A stretch of DNA of 64,000 nucleotides from Rhodoferax sp. TH121 (GCF_002251855.1 NZ_NOXW01000022.1:310001-374000), one strand, 5' to 3'; counted from the stretch's first letter, positions 45,717 through 55,800 are shown. Translations and numbers: made by a program. Notes: a model not told the origin generated them from the letters alone.

Positions 45717-46610
45717 ATGGCCTTGCCACTGCAACATCTGGGGTTGGTGGGTTATGGCGAGGTGGGGCGCATCTTCAGCGCCGGCCTGCGCAGCCATGTC
45801 GCCTCCTGCAGTGTCTGGGACCTGAAGTTTGCCGACTTCGTGACGGGCGCTGCGGTCCAGGCCACGCAGGCCGGGGTTCTGGCCCAGGCCTCCCTGGCTG
45901 CGCTGTGCGCGCAGAGCGACTTCATCATCTCCGCTGTCACTGCTTCCAACACCCTGGCAGTGGCCGAAGCGGCAGCACCGCACCTGCGCCCCGGCACCGT
46001 GTTTCTGGACCTCAACTCCGCATCGCCGGGTACCAAGCAACAGGCGGCCGCGTTGATTGAGGCGGCGGGTGGCCGCTATGTGGAGGCGGGCGTCATGACT
46101 TCGGTGCCGCCCTACGGCATCCAGGTGCCCATGCTGTTGGGCGGGGCGTTGGCGGCCGAGCTGGCGGAGCAACTGAACGCATGGGGCATGGATGCCAAAG
46201 TGGTGTCGGCCGATATTGGCGTGGCTTCGGCCATCAAGATGTGCCGCAGCGTGATGATCAAGGGACTGGAGGCGCTGGTGATCGAGAGCTACGCGACCGC
46301 CCGCGCCTATGGGGTGGAAGACCATGTACTGCCCACGCTGGCCGAGACATTCCCCAGTATTGACTGGGAAAAACAGGGGGGCTATTTCTTCAGCCGCGTG
46401 GTGCAACACGGGCAGCGCCGCGCCGAAGAAATGCGCGAATCGGCGCGCACCGTCGTCGAAGCCGGCTTCGCCCCCACCATGGCCAGTGCCATTGCCGACA
46501 AGCAGCAATGGGTGGCCGACCAGGCGCGTGCCGGTGTGTTGGCCCATGTGGGCACGAACGCACCCTGGCAGGTGTACGCTGATGCCCTGCTGGCCGCGCG
46601 CAAGGACTGA
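45717..46610 (+). CDS. NAD(P)-binding oxidoreductase with DUF1932 C-terminus
   Basis: This 297-residue protein has a 6-phosphogluconate/beta-hydroxyacid dehydrogenase-type Rossmann fold (HLGLVGYGEVGRIFSAGLRS), followed by SAVTASNTLAVAEAAAPHL and FLDLNSASPGTKQQ. A C-terminal DUF1932 domain follows (AIKMCRSVMIKGLEALVIES). It probably oxidises or reduces a hydroxy acid. It sits in a short operon with the Bug and AEC genes near the protocatechuate operon, so a role in catabolism of a related compound is possible. The substrate is unknown. Confidence 0.85.
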   Translation: MALPLQHLGLVGYGEVGRIFSAGLRSHVASCSVWDLKFADFVTGAAVQATQAGVLAQASLAALCAQSDFIISAVTASNTLAVAEAAAPHLRPGTVFLDLNSASPGTKQQAAALIEAAGGRYVEAGVMTSVPPYGIQVPMLLGGALAAELAEQLNAWGMDAKVVSADIGVASAIKMCRSVMIKGLEALVIESYATARAYGVEDHVLPTLAETFPSIDWEKQGGYFFSRVVQHGQRRAEEMRESARTVVEAGFAPTMASAIADKQQWVADQARAGVLAHVGTNAPWQVYADALLAARKD

Positions 46611-46648
46611 CACCCGCGCCTTTTCCTGTTCTGATCGTTTAAGTTCCC

Positions 46649-47596
46649 ATGCTCGACATTCTGGCCATCACCGGCCCTATTTACCTGTGCATTGCCATGG
46701 GCTACCTCTGTACCCGCATGGGCGTGTTCAGCAAGCCTGACTTGCGCGTGCTGGGCAAGTTTGTGCTCAACCTGGCCTTGCCCGCGCTGCTGTTCAACGC
46801 CATTGCCCAGCGTCCACTGCGCGATGTCATGCACTTTGATTACCTTCTGGCCTATGGCCTGGGCTCGTGCGTGATGATTCTGGGCGCGTATCTGTGGGCG
46901 CGGTATGTGAACCGCAGCACGGGCAGCTACCGTGCTTTCTTTGCCATGGGTACGGCCTGCTCCAACAGCGGCTACATGGGCTACCCCGTGGTACAGCTGG
47001 TGCTGGGCAGCGTGGCGCCGGTGGCGCTGGCACTCAACATGCTGTTTGAAAACCTCATCAAGCTGCCCGTGTTGCTGACCCTGGCCGACAACGCCGATGC
47101 TGGCGGCCACCGCCCTTGGGGAACCGTGTTGCGTGACATTGCCCAAGGCTGGGTGCGTACGCCCATGCTGGTGGTGATTCCGCTCGCGTTGCTGGTGTCG
47201 GTGATGGGCTGGAGCTTGCCCGGCCCGCTGGCGCGCACCATCACCCTGTTCTCACAGGTCACTACCGGCCTGGCCCTGTTTGTGATTGGCGGTGCGCTGG
47301 TGGGTTTGCAGCTCCAGGGCAAACGCCGGCTGGTGGGGCACATTACCGTAGGTAAGCTGGTGCTGCATCCCTTGTGTGTGTTCTTCGCGTTCACCTTTGT
47401 GGTGCCGATTTCCGACCCGCAGCTGCGCACCGCCGCGCTGCTGTTTGCTGCCATGCCCATGTTGGGGGTCTACCCCATTCTCGCGCTGAAGTACGGCCAC
47501 GAAGAGGTGAGTGCGGCCACCTTGCTGGCCGCCACCATCGGATCGTTTTTCACCCTCAACGCCTTGTTGTGGGTGCTGAAGCACTATCCCCTGTAG
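46649..47596 (+). CDS. AEC family transporter
   Basis: This 315-residue membrane protein has about ten helices, starting MLDILAITGPIYLCIAMGYL, with a central charged loop and the family's PALLFNAIA and NSGYMGYPVVQLVLG segments. AEC transporters move carboxylates such as malate or malonate, or auxin-like compounds. It follows the DUF1932 gene by 38 bases and converges on the second Bug gene. It could carry a substrate or product of the aromatic pathway (inference). Confidence 0.9.
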   Translation: MLDILAITGPIYLCIAMGYLCTRMGVFSKPDLRVLGKFVLNLALPALLFNAIAQRPLRDVMHFDYLLAYGLGSCVMILGAYLWARYVNRSTGSYRAFFAMGTACSNSGYMGYPVVQLVLGSVAPVALALNMLFENLIKLPVLLTLADNADAGGHRPWGTVLRDIAQGWVRTPMLVVIPLALLVSVMGWSLPGPLARTITLFSQVTTGLALFVIGGALVGLQLQGKRRLVGHITVGKLVLHPLCVFFAFTFVVPISDPQLRTAALLFAAMPMLGVYPILALKYGHEEVSAATLLAATIGSFFTLNALLWVLKHYPL

Positions 47597-47606
47597 GCTC
47601 GCGCGC

Positions 47607-48605
47607 TCAGTCTGCCTTCACCCGCCCGCCGCTGATCACCGGCTTCCAGCGGGCAATTTCGGTGGCTATCAGTTTGCCGAAGTTGGCCGGGGTGTCGGGC
47701 GTGGCGATGGCACCTTCGGCGTTCAGGCGGTTCTTGAGTTCTGCGGAGTTCAGGGACTGGTTGATCTGGGCATTGAGCTTGGCCACGATGTCAGCGGGTG
47801 TGCCTGCCGGTGCGACTACGCCGTACCACTGGTCCGCCTCAAAGCCGGGGTAGCCACTTTCGGCCACCGTGGGCAGGTCGGGCAGAGCGTCCATGCGCTT
47901 GGGGCTGGAGACGGCCAGCGCGCGCAGCTGCCCGTTCTTGATTTGGCTGAGCACCGCGGGTGCGCCAGTGAACAGCAGCTGCGTCTGCCCGCCGACGAGG
48001 TCCGTCACTGCGGGGGCCGTGCCGCGGTAGGGAATGTGCAAAAGCGAGGTGCCGGTTTGCAGCTTGAAGTATTCGGTGGCCAGGTTGGCCGCGCTGCCGT
48101 TACCGCCAGACCCGTAGTTCATTTGCCCCGGTTTGGACTTGGCCAGCGCCACCAGCTCTTTCACGGTTTTGACCGGCACGCTGGGGTGCACCACCAGCAC
48201 ATTGGGCACCCGTGCCACCCAAGCCACGGGGGCAAAACTCTTGATCGGATCGTAGGGCAGGTTGGGGTAGAGCGAGGGGTTCACCGCCAGCGTGCCAATG
48301 TGGCCCATGAGCAGGGTGTAGCCGTCGGCCGGAGCCTTGGCCACTTTGTCGGCCCCAATGGCGCCACCCGCGCCCGGCACATTCTCCACCACCACCGACT
48401 GGCCCCAGGCCTCGGTAAGCTTTTGGCCAATCGCGCGCGCCAGGATATCGGTCGAGCCACCGGGGGTGAAGGGGACGACCAGGCGTATGGTTTTGCCGGG
48501 ATACGTGCCAGCACCCTGCGCCGAGGCGCTTTGGGCATAAAAAAGGCCGCTAGCCCCTATGGTTATTGCGCAAGCAGCTATGAATTTGTGAGTGATTTTG
48601 GGCAT
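47607..48605 (-). CDS. Bug/TctC family periplasmic solute-binding protein with repeat-derived signal peptide
   Basis: This 332-residue Bug protein has mature start YPGKTIRLVVPFTPGGSTDI, then VVVENVPGAGGAIGADKVAK and MNYGSGGNGSAANLATEYFK. ATG 48605 begins MPKITHKFIAACAITIGASG, a signal peptide cut near SAQ. The hydrophobic core (about residues 8-22) is encoded by a dispersed repeat read in reverse, so the signal peptide appears to be built from the repeat. It is transcribed toward the AEC gene. Ligand unknown. Confidence 0.92.
   Translation of the reverse strand: MPKITHKFIAACAITIGASGLFYAQSASAQGAGTYPGKTIRLVVPFTPGGSTDILARAIGQKLTEAWGQSVVVENVPGAGGAIGADKVAKAPADGYTLLMGHIGTLAVNPSLYPNLPYDPIKSFAPVAWVARVPNVLVVHPSVPVKTVKELVALAKSKPGQMNYGSGGNGSAANLATEYFKLQTGTSLLHIPYRGTAPAVTDLVGGQTQLLFTGAPAVLSQIKNGQLRALAVSSPKRMDALPDLPTVAESGYPGFEADQWYGVVAPAGTPADIVAKLNAQINQSLNSAELKNRLNAEGAIATPDTPANFGKLIATEIARWKPVISGGRVKAD
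48536..48585 (-). repeat. Dispersed GCTGCTTGCGCA-family repeat, copy 6, inside a signal peptide
   Basis: On the minus strand it reads TTCATAGCTGCTTGCGCAAT then AACCATAGGGGCTAGCGGCC. The core GCTGCTTGCGCA is exact. It lies within the N-terminal coding part of the Bug gene. Confidence 0.8.
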
Positions 48606-48715
48606 GGCACGGTCTTCTGTTGTTGTGGGTTTGGCCCGCAGTGTGTCTGGGTAGCCCACCCAGGGGCAAGTTGGCCGCAGCCATAGCAGCTATGCCAAAA
48701 AGCGCAGGACCTGCC

Positions 48716-49633
48716 CTAGCGGTGGATGGCCTTGAGCACCACCTGGCTCACCACATCCATGGCCTTGCGCTGGGTTTGTGTGGTGGGGCGGCGAGAAGAC
48801 CACACCAGCATCAGTTGGCTCATGATGCGCGGGCTGTGGATGGACTGCACGGTGAAGGTGTCAGGGTTGTCGAAATTGCTCAACGTATAGCCGGGCAGCA
48901 CGGCGTGGCCCATGCCTTCTTTCACCAGGTTCAGGATAGCGTTGAGGCCGTCAACCTCCAGCATGACCTCCGGTCGGCGGCCAATGGCCATCATCTCGCC
49001 CTCGATCAGGATGCGGAAGGCATTGGGCCGGCTGGGCAAGATCAGCGGCAGCTCGGCCACGTCCTTGAGGCTGATGGCCGGCGCAGGCTTGGCAGCTTTG
49101 CTTTTACCGGTGGTTTGCGGGTTGTGCGAGATCAACGACAACTCGTCTTCGTCCAGCGTGCTCATTTCCAGTTCGCTGCTCTGGCCGGGGTTGTAGAGCA
49201 CGGCCATGTCCAGGTTGCCCAGGCGCAGGCCTTCGTGCATCTGCACCGAAAAGCCCTCGGTCAGCGTGAGCTGCGCCTGCGGCAGGTGCTCACGGAAGGC
49301 CAGCACCAGCGGCACGGTAATGAGCTTGGACAAGCTGGGCGGCAGGCCGATGGAGACACGCCCGGCCAGCGCGCCGCGCGCCGCACCCAGCTCCTCGCGC
49401 GTGAGCTGCACCTGGTGCAGGATGCCGCGCCCGTGCTCCAGCAGCAGCTTGCCTGCCTCGGTGGGCACGGCACCGCGGCCGTTGCGCGTGAGCAGGTTTT
49501 GCCGCAGCTCCACTTCCAGAAGGCGGATCTGGCGGCTCAGAGCGGGCTGGGCCACGTCCAGCGAGATGGATGCACGGGTAAAACTGCCCATTTCGGCCAC
49601 GCGCACAAAGTATTCAAGCTGTTTCAGGTCCAT
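48716..49633 (-). CDS. LysR-family regulator, likely activator of the protocatechuate operon
   Basis: This 305-residue regulator has the N-terminal HTH MDLKQLEYFVRVAEMGSFTR and LDVAQPALSRQIRLLEVELR, and a C-terminal effector domain (LPLILPSRPNAFRILIEGEM). It is divergent from the ModA-like gene that opens the lig operon, across a 124-base spacer. In Sphingobium the LysR protein LigR activates the same pathway in response to protocatechuate or gallate, so this gene is the best local candidate. It has an Ala/Lys-rich loop (TTGKSKAAKPAPAIS). Start ATG 49633. Confidence 0.92.
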   Translation of the reverse strand: MDLKQLEYFVRVAEMGSFTRASISLDVAQPALSRQIRLLEVELRQNLLTRNGRGAVPTEAGKLLLEHGRGILHQVQLTREELGAARGALAGRVSIGLPPSLSKLITVPLVLAFREHLPQAQLTLTEGFSVQMHEGLRLGNLDMAVLYNPGQSSELEMSTLDEDELSLISHNPQTTGKSKAAKPAPAISLKDVAELPLILPSRPNAFRILIEGEMMAIGRRPEVMLEVDGLNAILNLVKEGMGHAVLPGYTLSNFDNPDTFTVQSIHSPRIMSQLMLVWSSRRPTTQTQRKAMDVVSQVVLKAIHR

Positions 49634-49757
49634 GGGCTGGCTCCAAATGGGAAAGTCGCATCGGCGAATAGCTGCGGCTGGATTATGCCAATTTGAGATA
49701 GCTGCTAGTGCCCCCCTTGCCTTATCAAATGGCAGCCCGCCGACCAGAATACCGAGC

Positions 49758-50465
49758 ATGTCCAACACCGTTCCCACTGCTCCCGTGGCTCTGAAGTGCA
49801 TCTCGTCCATGGCCACACGCCTGCTGCTCAACGCGCTCGCGGCGGACTTCACCGCCCAGTCCGGCCAGGCGGTGGCCATCGAGTCTGTGGGCGGTGTGGA
49901 CGCGGCCAAGCGCGTGCAAGCTGGTGAGGTGTTTGACGCGGTGTTTCTGGCCTCCGACGCCATCGACAAACTGATTGCCGCCGGCCATTTGCAAGGCGGC
50001 CGTGTGGACCTGGTGCAATCCGGTGTGGCCGTGGCCGTGCCGGCGGGTGCGCCACAACCCGATATTTCCTCAGAAGACGCGGTGCGCGCCGCCGTGCTCG
50101 CTGCGCCCACGCTGGGCTATTCCACTGGCCCCAGCGGTGTGGCGCTGGTCAAGCTGTTTGAGCGCTGGGGCATTGCCGAATCCGTGCAAAGCCGCATCGT
50201 GCAGGCGCCGCCTGGCGTGCCCGTGGGCGCACTGGTGGCGCGCGGCGAAGTGGCGTTGGGCTTTCAGCAACTCAGCGAGCTCATCCATGTGGAGGGCATC
50301 ACCATCGTGGGCCCGCTGCCCCCCGCCATCCAGATCACCACCACCTTCTCGGCCGGCGTGGGCAGCCATTCTGCCCAGCCCGACGCCGTGCGGGCCCTGC
50401 TGGCCTTCATGGCCTCACCCCAGGCCGCCGCCGCCAAGCAGCGCGAAGGCATGCAGCCCGCCTGA
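49758..50465 (+). CDS. ModA-like substrate-binding domain protein lacking a signal peptide
   Basis: This 235-residue protein has the type II periplasmic binding fold of the molybdate-binding group: LALSNGSPP-like upstream text is not included, and the start is ATG 49758 (MSNTVPTAPVALKCISSMAT). Landmarks are GEVFDAVFLASDAIDKLI, PTLGYSTGPSGVALVKLFER and GEVALGFQQLSELIHVEGIT. No signal peptide is present, and the in-frame upstream extension does not supply one, so it may work in the cytoplasm. It heads the lig operon, 36 bases before ligJ. Function in the pathway is unknown; it takes the place where pmdU/pmdK sit in Comamonas. Confidence 0.82.
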   Translation: MSNTVPTAPVALKCISSMATRLLLNALAADFTAQSGQAVAIESVGGVDAAKRVQAGEVFDAVFLASDAIDKLIAAGHLQGGRVDLVQSGVAVAVPAGAPQPDISSEDAVRAAVLAAPTLGYSTGPSGVALVKLFERWGIAESVQSRIVQAPPGVPVGALVARGEVALGFQQLSELIHVEGITIVGPLPPAIQITTTFSAGVGSHSAQPDAVRALLAFMASPQAAAAKQREGMQPA

Positions 50466-50501
50466 GCCCGCCCCCTTCCAAAAGAACTCCAGGAGACACC
50501 C

Positions 50502-51542
50502 GTGAAGAAGCCCCTGATCATTGACTGCCACGGCCACTACACCACCGCGCCCAAAGCGCTGGAAAACTGGCGCAACGCCCAGATTGCCAACCTGGCCACG
50601 CCCGAGCTGGGCCCCAAGGTTGCGGACCTGAAGATCAGCGATGACGAGCTGATTGAGACCATCGAGAGCAACCAGCTGCGCCTGATGAAAGAGCGCGGCT
50701 CGGACCTCACCATCTTCAGCCCGCGCGCCAGCTTCATGGCCCACCACATCGGTGACTTCAACACCAGCGCCACCTGGGCCGCCATCTGCAACGAGCTGTG
50801 CTTCCGCGTGAGCCAGCTGTTCCCGGATAACTTCATCCCTGCTGCCATGCTGCCGCAAAGCCCCGGTGTGGACCCCGCCACGTGCATTCCCGAGCTGGTG
50901 AAGTGCGTGGAGCAATACGGCAACGTGGGCATCAACCTGAACCCGGACCCCAGCGGCGGTCACTGGAATTCGCCTCCGCTGAGCGATAAGCATTGGTTCC
51001 CCATTTACGAGAAGATGGTGGAGTACGACATCCCCGCGATGATCCACGTGAGCACGAGCTGCAACGCCTGCTTCCACACCACCGGCGCCCATTACCTGAA
51101 CGCCGACACCACGGCCTTCATGCAGTGCCTGACCAGCGATCTGTTCAAGCAGTTCCCCACGCTCAAGTTCCTGATTCCCCATGGCGGTGGTGCCGTGCCT
51201 TACCACTGGGGGCGTTTCCGTGGCTTGGCGCAGGAGCTGAAGAAGCCGCTGCTGGAGGAGCATTTGCTCAACAACATTTACTTCGACACCTGCGTGTACC
51301 ACCAGCCCGGCATCGACTTGCTCAACACCGTGATTCCGGTGAAGAACGTGTTGTTCGCGTCCGAGATGATCGGTGCGGTGCGCGGGATTGATCCGCAGAC
51401 GGGTAACTATTACGACGACACGAAGCGCTACATCGAGGCGTCGAAGATTTTGAGCAACGAAGACCGCTTCCAGATTTACGAAGGCAATGCGCGGCGCGTG
51501 TTTCCGCGGCTGGATGCGGCGTTGAAGGCCAAAGGGCGTTGA
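50502..51542 (+). CDS. ligJ: 4-Oxalomesaconate hydratase
   Basis: Adds water to 4-oxalomesaconate to give 4-carboxy-4-hydroxy-2-oxoadipate (PmdE in Comamonas). The 346-residue amidohydrolase-superfamily protein starts [20 protein letters not shown] with the HGH metal motif (H11, H13). It has a [20 protein letters not shown] segment, [17 protein letters not shown], and [20 protein letters not shown]. Ribosome-binding site AGGAG lies at 50491-50495. About 300 bases with two hairpin repeats separate it from ligK, unlike the tight spacing of the later genes. Confidence 0.94.
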   Translation: MKKPLIIDCHGHYTTAPKALENWRNAQIANLATPELGPKVADLKISDDELIETIESNQLRLMKERGSDLTIFSPRASFMAHHIGDFNTSATWAAICNELCFRVSQLFPDNFIPAAMLPQSPGVDPATCIPELVKCVEQYGNVGINLNPDPSGGHWNSPPLSDKHWFPIYEKMVEYDIPAMIHVSTSCNACFHTTGAHYLNADTTAFMQCLTSDLFKQFPTLKFLIPHGGGAVPYHWGRFRGLAQELKKPLLEEHLLNNIYFDTCVYHQPGIDLLNTVIPVKNVLFASEMIGAVRGIDPQTGNYYDDTKRYIEASKILSNEDRFQIYEGNARRVFPRLDAALKAKGR

Positions 51543-51559
51543 TTTTTTGGGGTTGTGGG

Positions 51560-51651
51560 GGCTCGGAGTGGCTATGCGTTTTGCTGCGTGTCCCCCGCCC
51601 GCGTTGCGGGCTCCTCCTTTACCTCCGCAAAACGCATAGCCACCCCGAGCC
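51560..51651 (+). repeat. Core-conserved hairpin element, copy B
   Basis: The outer arms are 51560-51584 and 51627-51651, an inverted repeat matching 24 of 25 positions. Inside is the shared core TGTCCCCC, hairpin GCCCGC-GTT-GCGGGC (51597-51611) and TCCTCC. It begins 18 bases after the ligJ stop and would form a very stable hairpin in the lig transcript. Confidence 0.8.
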
Positions 51652-51701
51652 TCGCCGACGTGCTTGGTTTTGGGAGAGTGAAAACAAGCTTCTTCGCAGC
51701 G

Positions 51702-51792
51702 GTGGAGTAGGGGTGAGTGCCGCAGCGAAGTCAAGGAGGAGCCCGCTGGAGCGGGCGGGGGACATGAGCGGAGGTACTCACCCCTACTCCAC
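51702..51792 (-). repeat. Core-conserved hairpin element, copy C (inverted)
   Basis: The outer arms are 51702-51718 and 51776-51792, a perfect 17-bp inverted repeat (GTGGAGTAGGGGTGAGT). The core is in the opposite orientation to copies A and B: GTCAAGGAGGA, hairpin GCCCGC-TGGA-GCGGGC (51741-51756), GGGGGACA. Together with copy B it fills the 297-base gap between ligJ and ligK. Confidence 0.8.
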
Positions 51793-51838
51793 TGCGGGCT
51801 CAGAAGAAGAGCCCATAAAAGATTTAGGAGAAATGAAT

Positions 51839-52522
51839 ATGTATGAACTAGGTGTCGTCTACAGAAATATCACCCGCGCAGACCGTGCTGCCGCTGACGG
51901 TCTTGCCGCACTGGGCTCTGCCACCGTGCACGAAGCCATGGGCCGCGTGGGCTTGCTCAAGCCCTATATGCGCCCCATCCAAAGTGGCGTGCAGGTGTCC
52001 GGCACCGCAGTGACCGTGCTTCTGCAACCCGGTGACAACTGGATGATGCATGTGGCCGCCGAGCAGATTCAGCCCGGCGATATCGTGGTGGCCACGGTGA
52101 CTGCGGAGTGCACCGACGGTTTTTTTGGCGACCTGTTGGCTACCAGCTTCCAGGCCCGTGGCGCCCGCGCGCTCATCATTGACGGCGGTGTGCGCGACGT
52201 GAAAGAACTGCAGCGCATGGGTTTTCCGGTGTGGAGCAAGGCCATCAGCAGCAAAGGCACCATCAAGGCCACCTTGGGCTCGGTCAACATTCCCATCGTC
52301 TGCGCCGGCATGCTGGTGACACCGGGTGACGTGATCGTGGCGGACGACGACGGCGTGGTCTGCGTGCCCGCTGCGCGCGCTGCTGCTACCCTGGAAGCCG
52401 CGCAGAAGCGCGAGAGCTTTGAGGGCGAAAAACGCGCCAAACTGGCCGCAGGCGTGCTGGGGTTGGACATGTACAAGATGCGCGAGCCCTTGGCTGCCGC
52501 CGGCTTGAAGTACATCGATTGA
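51839..52522 (+). CDS. ligK: 4-Carboxy-4-hydroxy-2-oxoadipate aldolase
   Basis: Cleaves 4-carboxy-4-hydroxy-2-oxoadipate to pyruvate and oxaloacetate (PmdF/GalC). The 227-residue protein is of the HMG/CHA aldolase group: [20 protein letters not shown], then [20 protein letters not shown] and the metal-site region [20 protein letters not shown]. Two in-frame ATGs lie after AGGAG (51826-51830); I prefer 51839, spaced eight bases, over 51833. It begins the tightly packed ligKIABC part of the operon. Confidence 0.94.
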   Translation: MYELGVVYRNITRADRAAADGLAALGSATVHEAMGRVGLLKPYMRPIQSGVQVSGTAVTVLLQPGDNWMMHVAAEQIQPGDIVVATVTAECTDGFFGDLLATSFQARGARALIIDGGVRDVKELQRMGFPVWSKAISSKGTIKATLGSVNIPIVCAGMLVTPGDVIVADDDGVVCVPAARAAATLEAAQKRESFEGEKRAKLAAGVLGLDMYKMREPLAAAGLKYID

Positions 52523-52531
52523 GGGCCGACC

Positions 52532-53470
52532 ATGAGCAAATCCACTTCCGGTGACTTCACCAAGACCGCTGGCTGGCTTGACTGGTACACCGGTCCTGCC
52601 AAACCCCGCTTCCAACTGCCTGCAGGCGCTGTGGACGCGCACTGCCATGTGTTCGGACCCGGTGCCGAGTTCCCCTACGCGCCTGAGCGCAAGTACACGC
52701 CGTGCGACGCCTCCAAGCTCCAGTTGTTTGCCCTGCGCGACCACCTGGGTTTTGAGAAGAACGTCATCGTGCAGGCCACCTGCCACGGCGCTGACAACCG
52801 TGCCATGGTGGACGCCTTGCTGAGCAGCAATGGCAAGGCCCGTGGTGTGGCGACGGTGAAGCGCAGCGTGACCGACGAAGAAATCCAGTCCATGCACGAC
52901 GCCGGTGTGCGCGGCGTGCGCTTCAACTTCGTCAAGCGCTTGGTGGACTTCACGCCCAAAGACGAACTGATGGAGATTGCCGGCCGCATCGCCAAGTGGG
53001 GCTGGCATGTGGTGATCTACTTCGAGGCGGTGGACCTGCCCGAGCTATGGGACTTCTTCACTGCGCTGCCCACCACCGTGGTGGTAGACCACATGGGCCG
53101 CCCGGATGTGTCGCTGCCCGTGGATGGTCCGCAATTCGCACTGTTCGAGAAGTTCATGCGCGAGCACAGCAATGTGTGGAGCAAGGTGAGCTGCCCGGAG
53201 CGCCTGAGCGTCAGCGGCCCCAAGGCCCTGAACGGCGAACAGAACGCTTACCGGGACGTGATTCCTTTTGCCAAGCGCATCGTGGAGCAATTCCCCGACC
53301 GCGTGCTCTGGGGTACCGACTGGCCGCACCCCAACCTGAAGGACCACATGCCCGATGACGGCCTGCTGGTGGACTTCATACCGCACATTGCGCCCACCAC
53401 TGAGTTGCAGCGCAAGCTGCTGGTCGACAACCCCAACCGCCTGTATTGGCCTGAAACTCTGAAAGACTGA
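52532..53470 (+). CDS. ligI: 2-Pyrone-4,6-dicarboxylate hydrolase
   Basis: Hydrolyses 2-pyrone-4,6-dicarboxylate to oxalomesaconate. The 312-residue amidohydrolase has the N-terminal metal motif AVDAHCHVFGPG, then GVRGVRFNFVKRLVDF, TVVVDHMGRPDV and the C-terminal RVLWGTDWPHPNLKDHMPDD with the catalytic Asp region. It starts nine bases after ligK and ends one base before ligA. Corresponds to PmdD. Confidence 0.96.
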   Translation: MSKSTSGDFTKTAGWLDWYTGPAKPRFQLPAGAVDAHCHVFGPGAEFPYAPERKYTPCDASKLQLFALRDHLGFEKNVIVQATCHGADNRAMVDALLSSNGKARGVATVKRSVTDEEIQSMHDAGVRGVRFNFVKRLVDFTPKDELMEIAGRIAKWGWHVVIYFEAVDLPELWDFFTALPTTVVVDHMGRPDVSLPVDGPQFALFEKFMREHSNVWSKVSCPERLSVSGPKALNGEQNAYRDVIPFAKRIVEQFPDRVLWGTDWPHPNLKDHMPDDGLLVDFIPHIAPTTELQRKLLVDNPNRLYWPETLKD

Positions 53471-53471
53471 T

Positions 53472-54819
<1,348 letters not shown>

Positions 54820-54820
<1 letters not shown>

Positions 54821-55782
54821 TGTCTAAAACGATCAAGGTCGCACTGGCCGGCGCAGGTGCCTTCGGCGTCAAGCATCTGGATGGCATCAAAAACATCGAG
54901 GGTGTGGAAGTCATCTCCCTCATCGGCCGTGAGCTCGACAAAACCAAAGAGGTCGCTGCCAAGTACGGCGTAGGCCATGTGACTACTGAACTGTCCGAGA
55001 GCCTGGCCCTGCCCGAGCTGGACGCCGTCATCCTCTGCACCCCTACACAGATGCACGCCGAGCAAACGCTGGCTTGTTTGAAAGCCGGTAAGCACGTGCA
55101 AGTGGAAATTCCCTTGGCTGATAGCTGGGCGGGCGCTGATGCCGTGGTGGCCGAGCAAAAGAAGACCGGTCTGGTGGCCATGTGCGGCCATACCCGCCGC
55201 TTCAACCCCAGCCACCAGTATGTGAACCAGCAGATCACGGCAGGCAAGTTCAACATCCAGCAAATGGATGTGCAGACCTACTTCTTCCGTCGCACCAATA
55301 CCAACGCGCTAGGCCAAGCCCGAAGCTGGACCGACCACCTGCTCTGGCACCACGCCGCCCACACCGTGGACCTGTTCGCCTACCAGGCCAACAGCCCCAT
55401 CGTGCAGGCCAACGCCATCCAGGGCCCCATCCACCCGGTGCTGGGCATCGCCATGGACATGAGCATTCAGCTGCGCGCGGCCAACGGCGCCATCTGCACG
55501 CTCTCCTTGAGCTTCAACAACGACGGCCCCCTGGGCACTTACTTCCGCTACATCGGCGACACGGCGACCTACATCGCCCGTTACGATGACCTGTTCACCG
55601 GCAAGGAAGAAAAGATCGACGTGAGCAATGTGGCTGTCAGCATGAACGGCATCGAGTTGCAGGACCGCGAATTCTTCGCCGCTATCCGCGAGGGCCGCGA
55701 GCCCAACTCCAGCGTCGGCCGCGTGCTGGATTGCTACCGCGTGCTGCACCAGCTGGAGCAGCAATTGGCGCTGCAGAAGTAA
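54820..55782 (+). CDS. ligC: 4-Carboxy-2-hydroxymuconate-6-semialdehyde dehydrogenase
   Basis: Oxidises the LigAB product (as hemiacetal) to 2-pyrone-4,6-dicarboxylate with NAD(P). The 320-residue Gfo/Idh/MocA-fold protein starts KTIKVALAGAGAFGVKHLDG, then AVILCTPTQMHAEQTLACLK and VAMCGHTRRFNPSHQYVNQQ. The dimer domain contains WTDHLLWHHAAHTVDLFAYQ. Its ATG overlaps the ligB stop by one base. It is the last gene of the operon and is followed by a strong terminator. Corresponds to PmdC. Confidence 0.96.
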
Positions 55783-55800
55783 AGCGCAGACCTACAATGC

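Noticed and set aside
48680..48716. Possible further copy of the GCTGCTTGCGCA repeat at the LysR 3' end
   Set aside because: Only GCTATG, an A run and GCGCAGG with CCTAGCGG align; the central core is missing, so it is listed only as a degenerate candidate.
49634..49757. Upstream in-frame extension of the ModA-like protein as a signal peptide
   Set aside because: The extension (MGKSHRRIAAAGLCQFEIAA and onward) contains acidic and polar residues in the core, and it overlaps a degenerate repeat fragment; it does not look like an export signal.
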